The position numbers and the translations under genes were made by a program. The notes under the pieces were generated by a model that saw only the letters and a list, made by a program, of their open reading frames with translations, did not search any database and was not told the origin of the DNA. A stretch of DNA of 64,000 bases. It comes from Mikania micrantha (taxonomy: Eukaryota > Streptophyta > Magnoliopsida > Asterales > Asteraceae). Numbering within the stretch: position 1 is the stretch's first letter; each line of letters starts with the position of its first letter. The stretch lies in NCBI GenBank assembly GCA_009363875.1, contig CM018695.1:17394755-17458754 (forward strand), given 5' to 3'. Shown here in pieces: positions 24,967-34,871 of the stretch.

Positions 24967-25181
24967 TTAACATTTCAAATGATTTGATCTCAAATCATAT
25001 ATATATATATATATATATATATCAGGAGTCCAGTTAACATGCAATAAAGAGATAAGCATGAAATCCTGAATATATTAACTAGTGTGTGAAATAATTCATA
25101 CTAGGGTATCCTACAGTTATAGACTAGGTCCACCATTTCTAGTAACCTAATTCCCTATAACCCAGGCTCTGACACCAACCT
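24967..25181 (-). mobile_element. Gypsy leader with primer-binding site (reverse)
   Basis: On the minus strand the sequence next to the LTR end reads TTGGTGTCAGAGCC (about 25164-25178), a near match to the initiator-Met tRNA primer site TGGTATCAGAGC. It is followed by about 200 bp of untranslated leader containing an (AT)n tract (24999-25022). The element's gag-pol is absent: the leader stops where the duplicated segment begins. Confidence 0.65.
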
Positions 25182-26568
25182 GTAACACCCGACTGATGGC
25201 GGAAACGTCGGTATGCCACGAGGGATGTATAGATTGTTCATAAGCTCGTGGGCATCTAAATATATCATCACATATCAATTAATTCAATTAAAGTAATTAC
25301 ACAAAAATCATGTTCGTCATGATTCAAATACAACAATTTACACAAAAGAATATAGCTAAATTAACTAAACACTAGTCTTTAGTAATCTAGTTAATTTAGC
25401 TAAGTCCGAGACCCTAAGTGATGATGTCCAAAAGATGTGAAGTTATCCTTCTCTACCTACTTCTCTTCATTCCCTGAAACATGTAGAAAATTAAGTGTCA
25501 ACTACGAAGTAGTTGGTGAGTAATCATAAGTTTTCCATTTTTCAAAAGTGTTTATAAAAGTTTATAAGAGTTTATAGTTTTAAGAAAAATCACATGTGAA
25601 CCTGCGAGATAATCCACTCTGTAATCACACAAACAACACAACAATCAAATAATCCAAGTAATCATAAATAATCATCCAAATATAGTCAATCAAACTCAAC
25701 CAACACATCAAATCAATAATCATCATTCATCATAATTATCTCAAGTAAATGTACCGTGGAGGACCTTAGTCAACTCAAACAACAGTAGGTTGAATTATCG
25801 TGGAGGACCGAAGTCAACTCGACCAATGATATTCCTAATATGTATAAGTGTCAATACAGTGCACTGCGGAGGACCGTAGTCAACTCAACCAACAGTGGAA
25901 TCACCGTGGAGGACCGAAGTCAACTCAACCAACAATGACTCACGGGGTTGTGATAATCCACATCAATCGATAATCAATATTAATTCAATAATATGAATAT
26001 CATATTGATAATCCAGTTTTTACCCATGTGTTATCATATAATATTCGTTTTGGTATACATGTTCCACCCCCGAGTTTAAAAGCAAAATGATTTAAAAAGG
26101 GGGTTATGAGAACTCACCTGAATGTCTACGATTCAGAATTTTGTAGAACGCGCGCTCACGTAAGAGGAATCAATGATGACTCAACAACCTGTATTTATCG
26201 TGTGTTTCGTATTCATGAGTATATGTGTTTTATCTTTATTATGTATAATATGTGTTTATCTTTAATCATTAAGTGTGCCACTAACTTAGGTTAACTGGCT
26301 AAGTTAAAATGAAACACTCATGATTATATAAATTATCATCATTAAAATATAAAATTTTAGAACTTATTAATTTTAAAAGAAAGACGATGATCTTTAAATT
26401 TAAGCTCAAAGTTTACTAAAATACACACGTACATATGTATGTTGAAAGGTGGTAACCTTGCATATACTATACATGTATGGTTTATAAAAATTAAACATCA
26501 TGACTCAAGTTGTTAATATTTAATTAAGTTTAAGAAATTATACTTAAACAATTCAATTTAGGTTGACT

Positions 26569-26572
<4 letters not shown>
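25182..26572 (-). mobile_element. 5' LTR of a gypsy element, family E (reverse)
   Basis: Begins TGTAACACCCG beside the primer site, so on the minus strand this is the 3' end of a 5' LTR (ending CGGGTGTTACA). It shares the AGTTGACACTT/ACATGTTT region and the GGTTGAGTTGACTTCGGTCC repeat with the fragment at 33969-34374. The upstream LTR end is not found; it may continue beyond the (TA)n tract and MITE that follow. Confidence 0.65.
25745..25935 (-). repeat. Minisatellite in family E LTR
   Basis: Four imperfect copies containing GGAGGACCGAAGTCAACTCA (spacing about 45-80). The family E fragment at 33969-34374 has only one copy (near 34065), so the repeat has expanded or shrunk between copies. Confidence 0.75.

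Positions 26573-26625
<53 letters not shown>
26573..26625. repeat. (TA)n microsatellite
   Basis: About 26 TA units; the MITE at 26626 sits in it, and TA repeats resume on its other side. Confidence 0.95.
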
Positions 26626-26629
<4 letters not shown>

Positions 26630-27005
26630 AAGTGTTCAAATAATAACCCACTCTTAAAGCAATAACCCATATAACTTTGCCAAGATGAAGCCAAATCTTG
26701 GATTTTTTTTGAACATCATTGTAACACATTTAGAACACTATGTTCTTTTATGAGTTTGTGAAAATTCATCACCGTTTAAGAGATATCATCGTTGTAAGTT
26801 TTTGATTTACAACACTGTAATTGTTTTAGGCCCAAAACTTACAACGATGTAAACTCCAGTGATGAATTTTTGCAAACTCATAAAAGAACATAATGTTCTA
26901 AATGTGTTACAATGATGTTCAAAAAAAATCCAAGATTTGGCTTCATCTTGGCAAAGTTATATGGGTTATTGCTTTAAGAGTGAGTTATTATTTGAGCACA
27001 ATCCT
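26626..27005. mobile_element. Fold-back MITE with about 180-bp arms
   Basis: The left arm (AGGGAAGTGTTCAAATAATA onward) and the reverse complement of the right arm (AGGATTGTGCTCAAATAATA onward) match for about 180 bp with only a handful of differences, leaving a very short centre. It has no coding capacity; a 62-codon frame at 26937 is a by-product. It is embedded in (TA)n, so the target duplication cannot be read (TA, or a 9-bp ATATATATA, would both fit). A transcript would form a long hairpin. Confidence 0.85.
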
Positions 27006-27638
27006 ATATATATAAGTGTAGAAAAGGCGGTGACCTTATTCATCACATATATACACCTAAGTTCATGCGTGCATGTGTTCTTCCTATTATTTAAAACATC
27101 ATTTGAGTTAATCACCATAACTTAGGTTTTGAAAACTTAATTAATATCGAATAAACAATAATGATGTTATTCTCATAAAAGTCTCAATTATGCAAACTTA
27201 TAATTGTATGTATATATATTCATTTTATAAAATATGGTAACTTAAATCACATGCTTGCATGCATGAATACATGCAAAGGTATCCTTTAAGTTAGTTGTTT
27301 TTATGTGGGTGTATCTATTTATCGATATTATTATGTTCGATCCTTAGTATCGAGACTTAGTAACGAGGCTTAGTATCGACAAGGTTTAAACCCATAATAT
27401 CGATGAAGATCAGAATCGGCACCCTTAAGTTCGGCGATGATGGCCATCGACATTAATAAAGTCGATGAACTCTAATATCGATACTATGGTTATGAGATTG
27501 GATTGAACTTGCCAACCACATGATGGAACTCCTCAACCTTCTCAATATCAACAATCCCACGTCGATATTAAGAAGTTTGGCAGAGAAGTTTGTCGAGATT
27601 AGAGGTTCGATGAGCTACCATCGGCCCTATCAAATTCG
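27006..27638. other. Spacer with TATCGA-rich stretch
   Basis: 27300-27560 repeats short words around TATCGA (AGTATCGAGACTTAG, AGTATCGACAAGG, AATATCGATGAAG). No gene. The junction with the gypsy element lies near 27630. Confidence 0.4.
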
Positions 27639-30600
27639 GTGGGCCAAAACAAGAACACAGGAGGCAACCCGGCAAGGGGCAGGGCATTTGTCATCGGGTC
27701 AGGAGAAGCAAAAGATGACCCCAATTTCGTTACCGGTACGTTTCTTTTAAATAATGCCTATGCTAGTATATTATTTGATACCGGTGCCGATAGGAGCTTT
27801 ATCTCTGGTGATTTTAGTAAACTGCTTAATATGACACCAACACCACTAGACCATAAGTACACTGTAGAGTTAGCGGACGGTAAACTGATTGAGACGCAAC
27901 ACGTCATCAAAGGGTGTGTCCTGACGTTAGCGGACCACCAACTGGTGATTGACCTGATGCCGGTAACTCTCGGGCGCTTCGACGTGGTGATTGGAATGGA
28001 TTGGCTATCTGCAAACCACGCTGAGATCGTGTGCAACGAGAAGATTGTACGAATTACGTTGCCAAGTGGAGAGCAAATCTCAATCCAAGGGGAACGGTGC
28101 GGAATACCGTTAAACATCATGTCCTGCATGAAGGCAAGCAAATATCGGAAGAAGGGGTACACGGCTATCCTGGCACTTATTACCGAACAACCAAAGAAGG
28201 AGCGAAAGATAGAGGACATTGCTGTCGTTCACGATTTCCCAGAAGTCTTTCCTGATGATTTACCGGGACTACCACCACCGCGACAAGTGGAGTTCCAGAT
28301 AGATCTAACCCCAGGAGCAGCACCAATAGCCAAAGCACCATACCGATTGGCTCCTACTGAAATGCAAGAACTGTCTAATCAACCACAAGAGTTATTAGAT
28401 AAAGGATTTATAAGGCCGAGCTTCTCACCTTGGGGAGCACCGGTCCTGTTTGTGAAGAAAAAGGACGGATCATTCCGTATGTGCATCGACTACCGGGAGC
28501 TGAACAAGGTAACGATCAAAAATCGATACCCTCTACCTCGAATAGACGACTTGTTTGACCAATTCCAAGGGTCAAGCTACTATTCGAAGATCGATTTAAG
28601 ATCCGGTTACCATCAACTTAGAATACAGGATGGAGTTATACCGAAGACAGCCTTCAGGACACGGTACGGACATTACGAATTTCTGGTCATGCCCTTCGGA
28701 CTGACCAACGCACCGGCAGTATTCATGGATCTGATGAATTGGGTGTGTAAGCCGTACCTTGACAAGTTCGTAATCGTATTCATAGATGATATCTTGATTT
28801 ACTCCAAGACTCAAGAAGAACATGCCGACCACCTAAGACGTGTCTTGGAACTACTAAAGAAGGAACAATTATACGCGAAGTTTTCCAAATGTGATTTTTG
28901 GATTCGCGAAGTTCAGTTCCTTGGGCACGTAGTAAACGAGAAAGGGATACACGTAGACCCAGCCAAGATTGAGGCAATCAAGAACTGAACAGCACCCAAG
29001 ACTCCCACTGAGGTGCGACAGTTCCTGGGATTGGTCGGATATTACAGGCGATTTATCGAAGGATTCTCGAAGATCGCACAATCATTGACTTCCCTTACAC
29101 ATAAAGACAAGAAGTTCGAATGGGGAGAAAAACAAGAAGCTGCATTCGATTTATTGAAGCAGAAGTTGTGCACCGCACCAATCCTATCACTACCGGACGG
29201 GTGCGAAGACTTTGTATTCTACTGCGACGCATCGAAGCAAGGACTCGGTTGTGTGCTGATGCAACGCGAGAAAGTCATAGCTTATGCGACACAACAATTA
29301 AAAGTGCACGAGAAGAACTACACAACCCACGACTTGGAGTTGGGAGCAGTAGTGTTCGCATTAAAGATCTGGCGACACTATCTGTACGGCACCAAGTGCA
29401 CCATATTCACCGATCATAAGAGCCTACAACACATTTTCGACCAGAAAGAGCTAAACATGAGACAACGCAGATGGGCCGAGCTGATAGGTGATTATGATTG
29501 TGCACCAAGTGATTATGATTGTGCAATCAGATTCGAGTCGCACAACAAGAAGCTTTGAAAAAGGAAAATCTGACTCTTGAAGCTATGCGGGGTATGGATA
29601 AACAAATGAAACTGAAAGACGACGGAGCTTATTATCTGATGGATCGGATTTGGATTCCACACTACGGGGGATTGAGAGAAGTAGTGATGGATGAAGCTCA
29701 CAAGAGCCGATACTCAGTACATCCAGGCTCTAACAAGATGTACCACAATTTGAAGACCACTTACTGGTGGCCTAACATGAAGTCAGAAATCGCGACCTAT
29801 GTGTGTAAGTGTTTGACTTGCTCCAAGGTCAAAGTCAAATATCAGAAACCATCAGGTCTACTTCAACAACCAGAAATTCCAATATGGAAATGGGAACAGA
29901 TTTCCATGGATTTTATCACCAAACTACCAAAGACGGCAAGTGGTTGCGATACCATCTGGGTTATCGTAGACCGACTCACTAAATCGGTACACTTCCTGCC
30001 GATTAAAGAAACTGATAAACTGGAGAAGTTAACCCGAGTTTACTTATAGGAAATCGTTTCCAGACATGGAGTCCCAATCTCAATAATATCTGACCGAGAC
30101 AGCCGTTTCATGGCACATTTTTGGAAGTCCTTACACAAGACACTCGGGACGAGGTTGGATATGAGCACTGCTTATCACCCACAAACGGATGGTCAGAGCG
30201 AACGAACCATCCAGACTTTGGAGGACATGCTTCGGGCATGCGTAATCGACTTCGGAAACAGCTGGGAGACCCACCTACCCCTGGTAGAGTTCTCATATAA
30301 TAACAACTATCACACCAGCATTGGAGCTGCACCGTTTGAGGCACTTTACGGACGTAAGTGCAGATCACCACTCTGTTGGGCAGAAGTTGGCGAAAGCCAA
30401 CTGACCGGACCCGAGCTTGTGCACGAAACAACAGAAAAGATCGTGCAGATACGTAACAAAATGGCAGCAGCTCGGGATCGACAGAAAAGCTATGCCGACA
30501 AAAGACGTAAGCCTTCGGAATTCCAAGTCGGAGATCGAGTACTTCTTAAAGTCTCGCCTTGGAAGGGAGTGATTCGATTTGGGAAACGGGGAAAGTTAAA

Positions 30601-30973
30601 CCCTCGTTACGTTGGACCATTCGAGATCACTAAACGGATAGGCCCCGTGGCCTACGAACTACAGCTACCGCAGGAATTGAGTAGTGTACACAATGTGTTT
30701 CACGTACCAAACCTCAAGAAGTGCTTATCAGATGAAACGCTCGCAATTCCTTTAGAGGAAATCCAGATTGATGAACAACTTCACTTCGTTGAGGAACCGG
30801 TGGAAATTATGGACCGAGAAATCAAGAAGTTGAAACTTAGTCGCATACCAATAGTTAAGGTACGATGGAACTCACGACGCGGACCGGAATACACCTGGGA
30901 ACGAGAGGACCAGATGAAAAAGAAATACCCTCACTTATTCTCCAACCAGGCTAACACGAGCAACACGAACTGA
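27639..30973 (+). pseudogene. Gypsy (Tekay-like) pol, 5'-truncated and broken
   Basis: Reads in order: aspartic protease (FDTGADRSF, DTG at 27777-27785), reverse transcriptase (FIDDILIYS), RNase H (YCDASKQGLG), integrase (HKSRYSVHPG, CLTCSK, MDFITKLPK, SDRDSRF, GQSERT) and a chromodomain tail (VRWNSRRGPEYTWEREDQ). Gag and its zinc knuckles are absent, so the left side is truncated. Three lesions break it: TGA at 28986-28988 where the family has Trp; a deletion of about 40 codons near 29500 that removes the end of RNase H and shifts frame by two, with a 17-base direct repeat at the joint; and TAG at 30047-30049 where Lys is expected. It cannot make a full polyprotein. Closest in the window to the pol ends at 42510 and 48333. 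Confidence 0.92.
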
Positions 30974-30997
30974 ACTTCGGGACGAAATTCCTATTAA

Positions 30998-31008
30998 CTG
31001 AGGGATGA
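30998..31008 (+). other. Polypurine tract, family A element
   Basis: CTGAGGGATGA directly before the LTR start at 31009; the plus-strand primer position. Preceded by CGGGACGAAAT, shared with the other gypsy elements here. Confidence 0.7.
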
Positions 31009-31355
31009 TGTGACACCTCGCAATTTCCAGGTCAGCATTACTTGAATTTTAGTAATAATGTGTATTATTAATGCATACGTGGCACTAGAATTATGAATGT
31101 TTAGTGTGACACGTGGCACAACAGTTCGAACACACCGATAATTCGAGGAATTATCGCACAACACTCGCACGTGTCTTGAATGACGAACGTTGGTGAACGG
31201 ATCAAACCACAGTACACTTTCACTGCACATTAGGTTCCGGGGAACCCAAGTTAAGTAGAATAACGCTCATGTGTCGAGAAACGATGATAGTAATCGATAG
31301 AAACGTGAAAATCGATTCAAAACAATGAAATTGGGCTTATTGGGCTCAGCCGAGA

Positions 31356-31566
31356 CCCATCGCGGTACGCGATGGGCACCCAATTGGGCCTTCGCGGTAC
31401 GCGACACATAGGCGGGAGAATTTGAATTCACCGAAAAGAGTCGCGGTACGCGACGACCGATCATCTTCCACCACCGCGGTACGCGGCGTGTTTCGGGAAC
31501 CGATTGATTATTTTAATCATCGCGGTACGCGATGATGCTTTTTGACAGGTGTCGCGGTACGCGACA
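31356..31566 (+). repeat. Array of GTA-centred palindromes, family A LTR
   Basis: Six stem motifs, all with CGCG and CGCG around GTA but with different, still complementary, outer arms: CCCATCGCG/CGCGATGGG (31356-31376), TCGCG/CGCGA (31392-31404), GTCGCG/CGCGAC (31440-31454), CCGCG/CGCGG (31474-31486), ATCATCGCG/CGCGATGAT (31516-31536), TGTCGCG/CGCGACA (31550-31566). The array ends 22 bp before the TATA box, so it lies in the presumed U3 promoter. Confidence 0.9.
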
Positions 31567-31588
31567 ACCCCTACACGCAAAAGTCTTT

Positions 31589-31595
31589 TATAAAT
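31589..31595 (+). promoter_or_regulatory. LTR TATA box, family A
   Basis: TATAAAT in the TCTTTTATAAATCC context, right after the palindrome array; matching position in the inner solo LTR is TATAAAA at 13395. Confidence 0.65.
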
Positions 31596-32872
31596 CCAAT
31601 GTTAATCATTTCTGTCGAACTCTACTCCATTCTCCCGACTAAAACTCGTCTTCCTCGACCATTATCAACCTGTAAACGCCATAGGAGCCATCTGAGATCA
31701 TTGTGAAGCCATTTTGAAGACATTCTTGAGGAGCATTGAAGGTTTGAAACTCAAGAACACCATACCTCCTCCTTGCTCGCGATTGAAGCCATCCCAACCC
31801 CTTCTGAAGCTGTTCTAGACCTGCTCAAGTCGTATCTCGAAGCTCCAGAACTTTGTGAGGTAGTATTGTGTTCAATCTTGCTTAAAATCGCTTATGCACA
31901 CACATGCAAGGGGACATACCCACATGCATCACCATCACCACCTTTATCACGAAATTTTGGACTTGTGAACATGTTATTTGATGTTGATACTACTGATTTG
32001 ATGATTTGAGGATGATCCTTGGTGATTTTGAATGTCTATGATAGTGATTTGTTGATTTTTCTATGAAATGAGTACTTTTATCAACATGCATGCACGATCC
32101 ATGATGTTTCACATGATTCTTGATATTGAAATGTGATTATTAATGATATTGGGTATGATTTAAGAGATTGGAAGTGTTGATTATAGTCAAAAGTGTTGAT
32201 TTAGGGCTTATTGCTAATTTTAGAAACTTTATTCTTGCAAGTATGTGAATAATGGTGATTATGGTCACATGCATGTGTTTGAATCCATAGTTTATCCTTA
32301 GAATGAAGTTTAGGAAACTAACATGATGATTCTTGGAACATCTGGATTGTTAGAATTGCTAAAAGGATGATATTTAGGAATGTTGCTAAATATAATAACT
32401 TTTTGATATGAAGTTGCTAGTAATGATGAACTTGTTAAATGTTATATGTTTAACATGCCTAGTTACATTAGTTATGATGAAAATTGGTGATTTTATGATT
32501 TAATTGAATGATATGTGTGCATTTGTCAAGAGTGACTATAAATAGTAACTTTAATGTTACTAAGTATGTGTTTTTGATGAAATGACCACATTTGTATGTT
32601 TAGGTCCATAAGTTATGCTTAAAAATGATGTTTATAAGTTAATATGATGATTATTGGTGCATTGGGATTATTGGAATCATTAAAACTTGATTAACCATGC
32701 TTATTTTGTAACTTTCCTAATATAGAAACTTTTATGCGCAAACCATGCTAAACCGACTAAGTATAACTATGTGCTTTGTGATAACATGCTCACTTAGGAT
32801 AAATATGCATGTTAGAATAATCGGATTTTGATTTATTGTTGACTTGCCAAATTTGGAAACTTTCCTGAAATA

Positions 32873-32898
32873 GAAACTTACTATAAATAGTAAGTTTC
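32873..32898 (+). repeat. Perfect 12-bp-arm stem-loop, family A LTR
   Basis: GAAACTTACTAT and ATAGTAAGTTTC around AA. The same place in the outer solo LTR (11007-11028, reverse) has a G-C pair where this copy has A-T, that is GCTAT/ATAGC in place of ACTAT/ATAGT, so both arms changed together. Confidence 0.85.
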
Positions 32899-33968
32899 CT
32901 CACGAAAGTGACTTTGGTATCTGTACGCATCACACGACACTAAACCGCACATTACACGGACATTTGATCCAGAACCGTCACCAACAGGTCATTAGGTCAA
33001 ACACGGTCAACTCAACCCACATAACAACTTGGAGTTGTTAAACACTAACACGGTCCTGTGAGACCCACGTGTATGTAAACACAAACTCATAACACCTATG
33101 TGATATAGGTAACTACTAGCCGGTGAGCTACTCCGTTCTTGTACGAACGCACATCACTCTACTAAACTCAGGTGAGTTTACAGCCCCACTTTTACTCTTA
33201 TACTGTTTTACTTAACTTTGGGGTGAGAATACTATGCAACTGTCTTAGATATAGTACTGGTATGTTGTGAAAACCATTTTCGAGTGTAACTATTATCGCT
33301 TAAAGTCCTCACTTATCCTTACCGTTAGTTGTAACACAAACGAGTCGTAATTACGTAGTACTACTGGGTTTGACTAACCCCACTCGGCACCAATGTTGAC
33401 TGGAGGTCATAACGAGTGTAATTTCGATGTGAATGCGGTTTCAGCGATGACCCTCGGAGGCAAACGGAAACAGTCTAGTTTCGGTAAGATGAACTGACAC
33501 ACTCCATGGATCGTAGATCCACAACTAAACTTAACATGCCCTGTATATATCTGTTTACTTTTCAGTCTGTCTAAACCTGTGAACTCACCAACTTTTTAGT
33601 TGACACTTTTCGCATGTATTCTCAGGTAACTAAATGAAGCACACGCTAGGACGCGCACAAGGAAGCACTAAGAAGTCTGACTCGCATTTAGACTCGTGTC
33701 TTAGGCTTTGTGTGCATTGGATTTGTTTTAAAACAACTTAACTATGTAGTGTCTGTTATCAACTTACATTTCCGTTGTAACACATTACTTTTCCGCTGCT
33801 TTTGTTAACTTATAATTCCGCTGCGTATTATTGAAATTTGCATTATTTTACAAATCTGTGTGATTGTGTAACTCATATAGAGTCGTTCTATATGACCATG
33901 AGCTGTGATCTTGGCCACGTCACACCCACGTGGATTGACACCACGAGTGGGAATTTGGGGGTGTGACA

Positions 33969-34374
33969 TAAACTGTAGTGTGAACTTAGCTTGAGCTTGC
34001 ATTGATCTCAACTTAACTATATAGTAACAATGATAGATCTATTGGACCGACCATCCCACTGCTGGTTGAGTTGACTTCGGTCCTCTGTAGTGATTGTGTA
34101 CTACTTAACATTATTTGATTTGCGTATGGTTTAATTACATGTTTTAGTTCATATTGGCTTATTATCACATGTGACAACGTATATTTTATCAAACTATTTT
34201 TGTGTGTGTGCTTAAACCTGTGAAGCTCACCAACTATTCGTAGTTGACACTTGATTTTAAACATGTTTTAGGTGGAAATACAAATTAGCATTATCATTGA
34301 GCTTGGATTTAGTTTTATGAACAATCTACACTTCGTGGCGCCCCGATGTTTCCACCATTGATCGGGGTGTTACA
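33969..34374 (+). mobile_element. LTR 3' fragment, gypsy family E
   Basis: Forward counterpart of the reversed LTR at 25182: it shares GGTTGAGTTGACTTCGGTCC, CTCACCAACTA...AGTTGACACTT, ACATGTTTTAGG and the end ATCGGGGTGTTACA (34361-34374). No primer site follows, so it is a truncated remnant, cut on the left by the family A element. Confidence 0.7.
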
Positions 34375-34594
34375 CTTAGCATACATGATACGTGTTAAAT
34401 TATACATCTTATTTGACATCATTTCCCTCGATTTTAACGTTAAAAACAAGCAAATTCATTCGCAAATAGTCCTAATTATTGTTTTTGTGAATTTGCAGGA
34501 AAACAACCTTGCTCGCAAAAAAATCAAGCGTTATATGGAATTTCAACAATTTCTGAGCAAATCCTGAGATGCGCACTACCGTGCCAAATATTGC

Positions 34595-34800
34595 ACTGGC
34601 ACCTGCACGATCGTGTTTGACACTTGCATGACCGTGCAACTAGGTAGTGCCGGCCCATGCATGGTAGTGCTGACACATGCACGACAATGCATGAGCCTTA
34701 CACGACCGTGCAGCTAGCCAGTGCTGGGCCAAAGCAAGGAAGTGTCGGGCCAGGGGGAGATAGTGCCGGCCACTTTGACACATGCACGACCGTGCCTGAC
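34595..34800 (+). repeat. GCACGACCGTGC-type palindrome cluster
   Basis: About ten variants of GCACGACCGTGC or its halves (GCACGATCGTG, GCATGACCGTGC, CACGACCGTGC) alternate with AGTGCCGGCC words. More copies lie at 37038-37075 after the nested LTR. Together they sit just upstream of a TATA box. Confidence 0.7.
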
Positions 34801-34871
34801 ACCTCGAGTCGATTTTCAAGACTTAGCCGAAAATGGCAACTTCGATAACGGCCCCATACAAAAGCGGAGCA

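Larger units (their letters stand above)
31009..33968 (+). mobile_element. 3' LTR, gypsy family A
   Basis: 2960 bp, starting TGTGACACC after the polypurine tract and ending GGTGTGACA. It is the same family as the solo LTRs at 10018 and 12807. From left to right it has a GTA-centred palindrome array (31356-31566), a TATA box (31589-31595), AT-class stem-loops (32200-32900) and the conserved AAACTCAGGTGAGTTTACAG segment near 33170. The matching 5' LTR is absent, so no target duplication can be checked (right flank TAAAC). Open frames inside are not genes. Confidence 0.92.
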
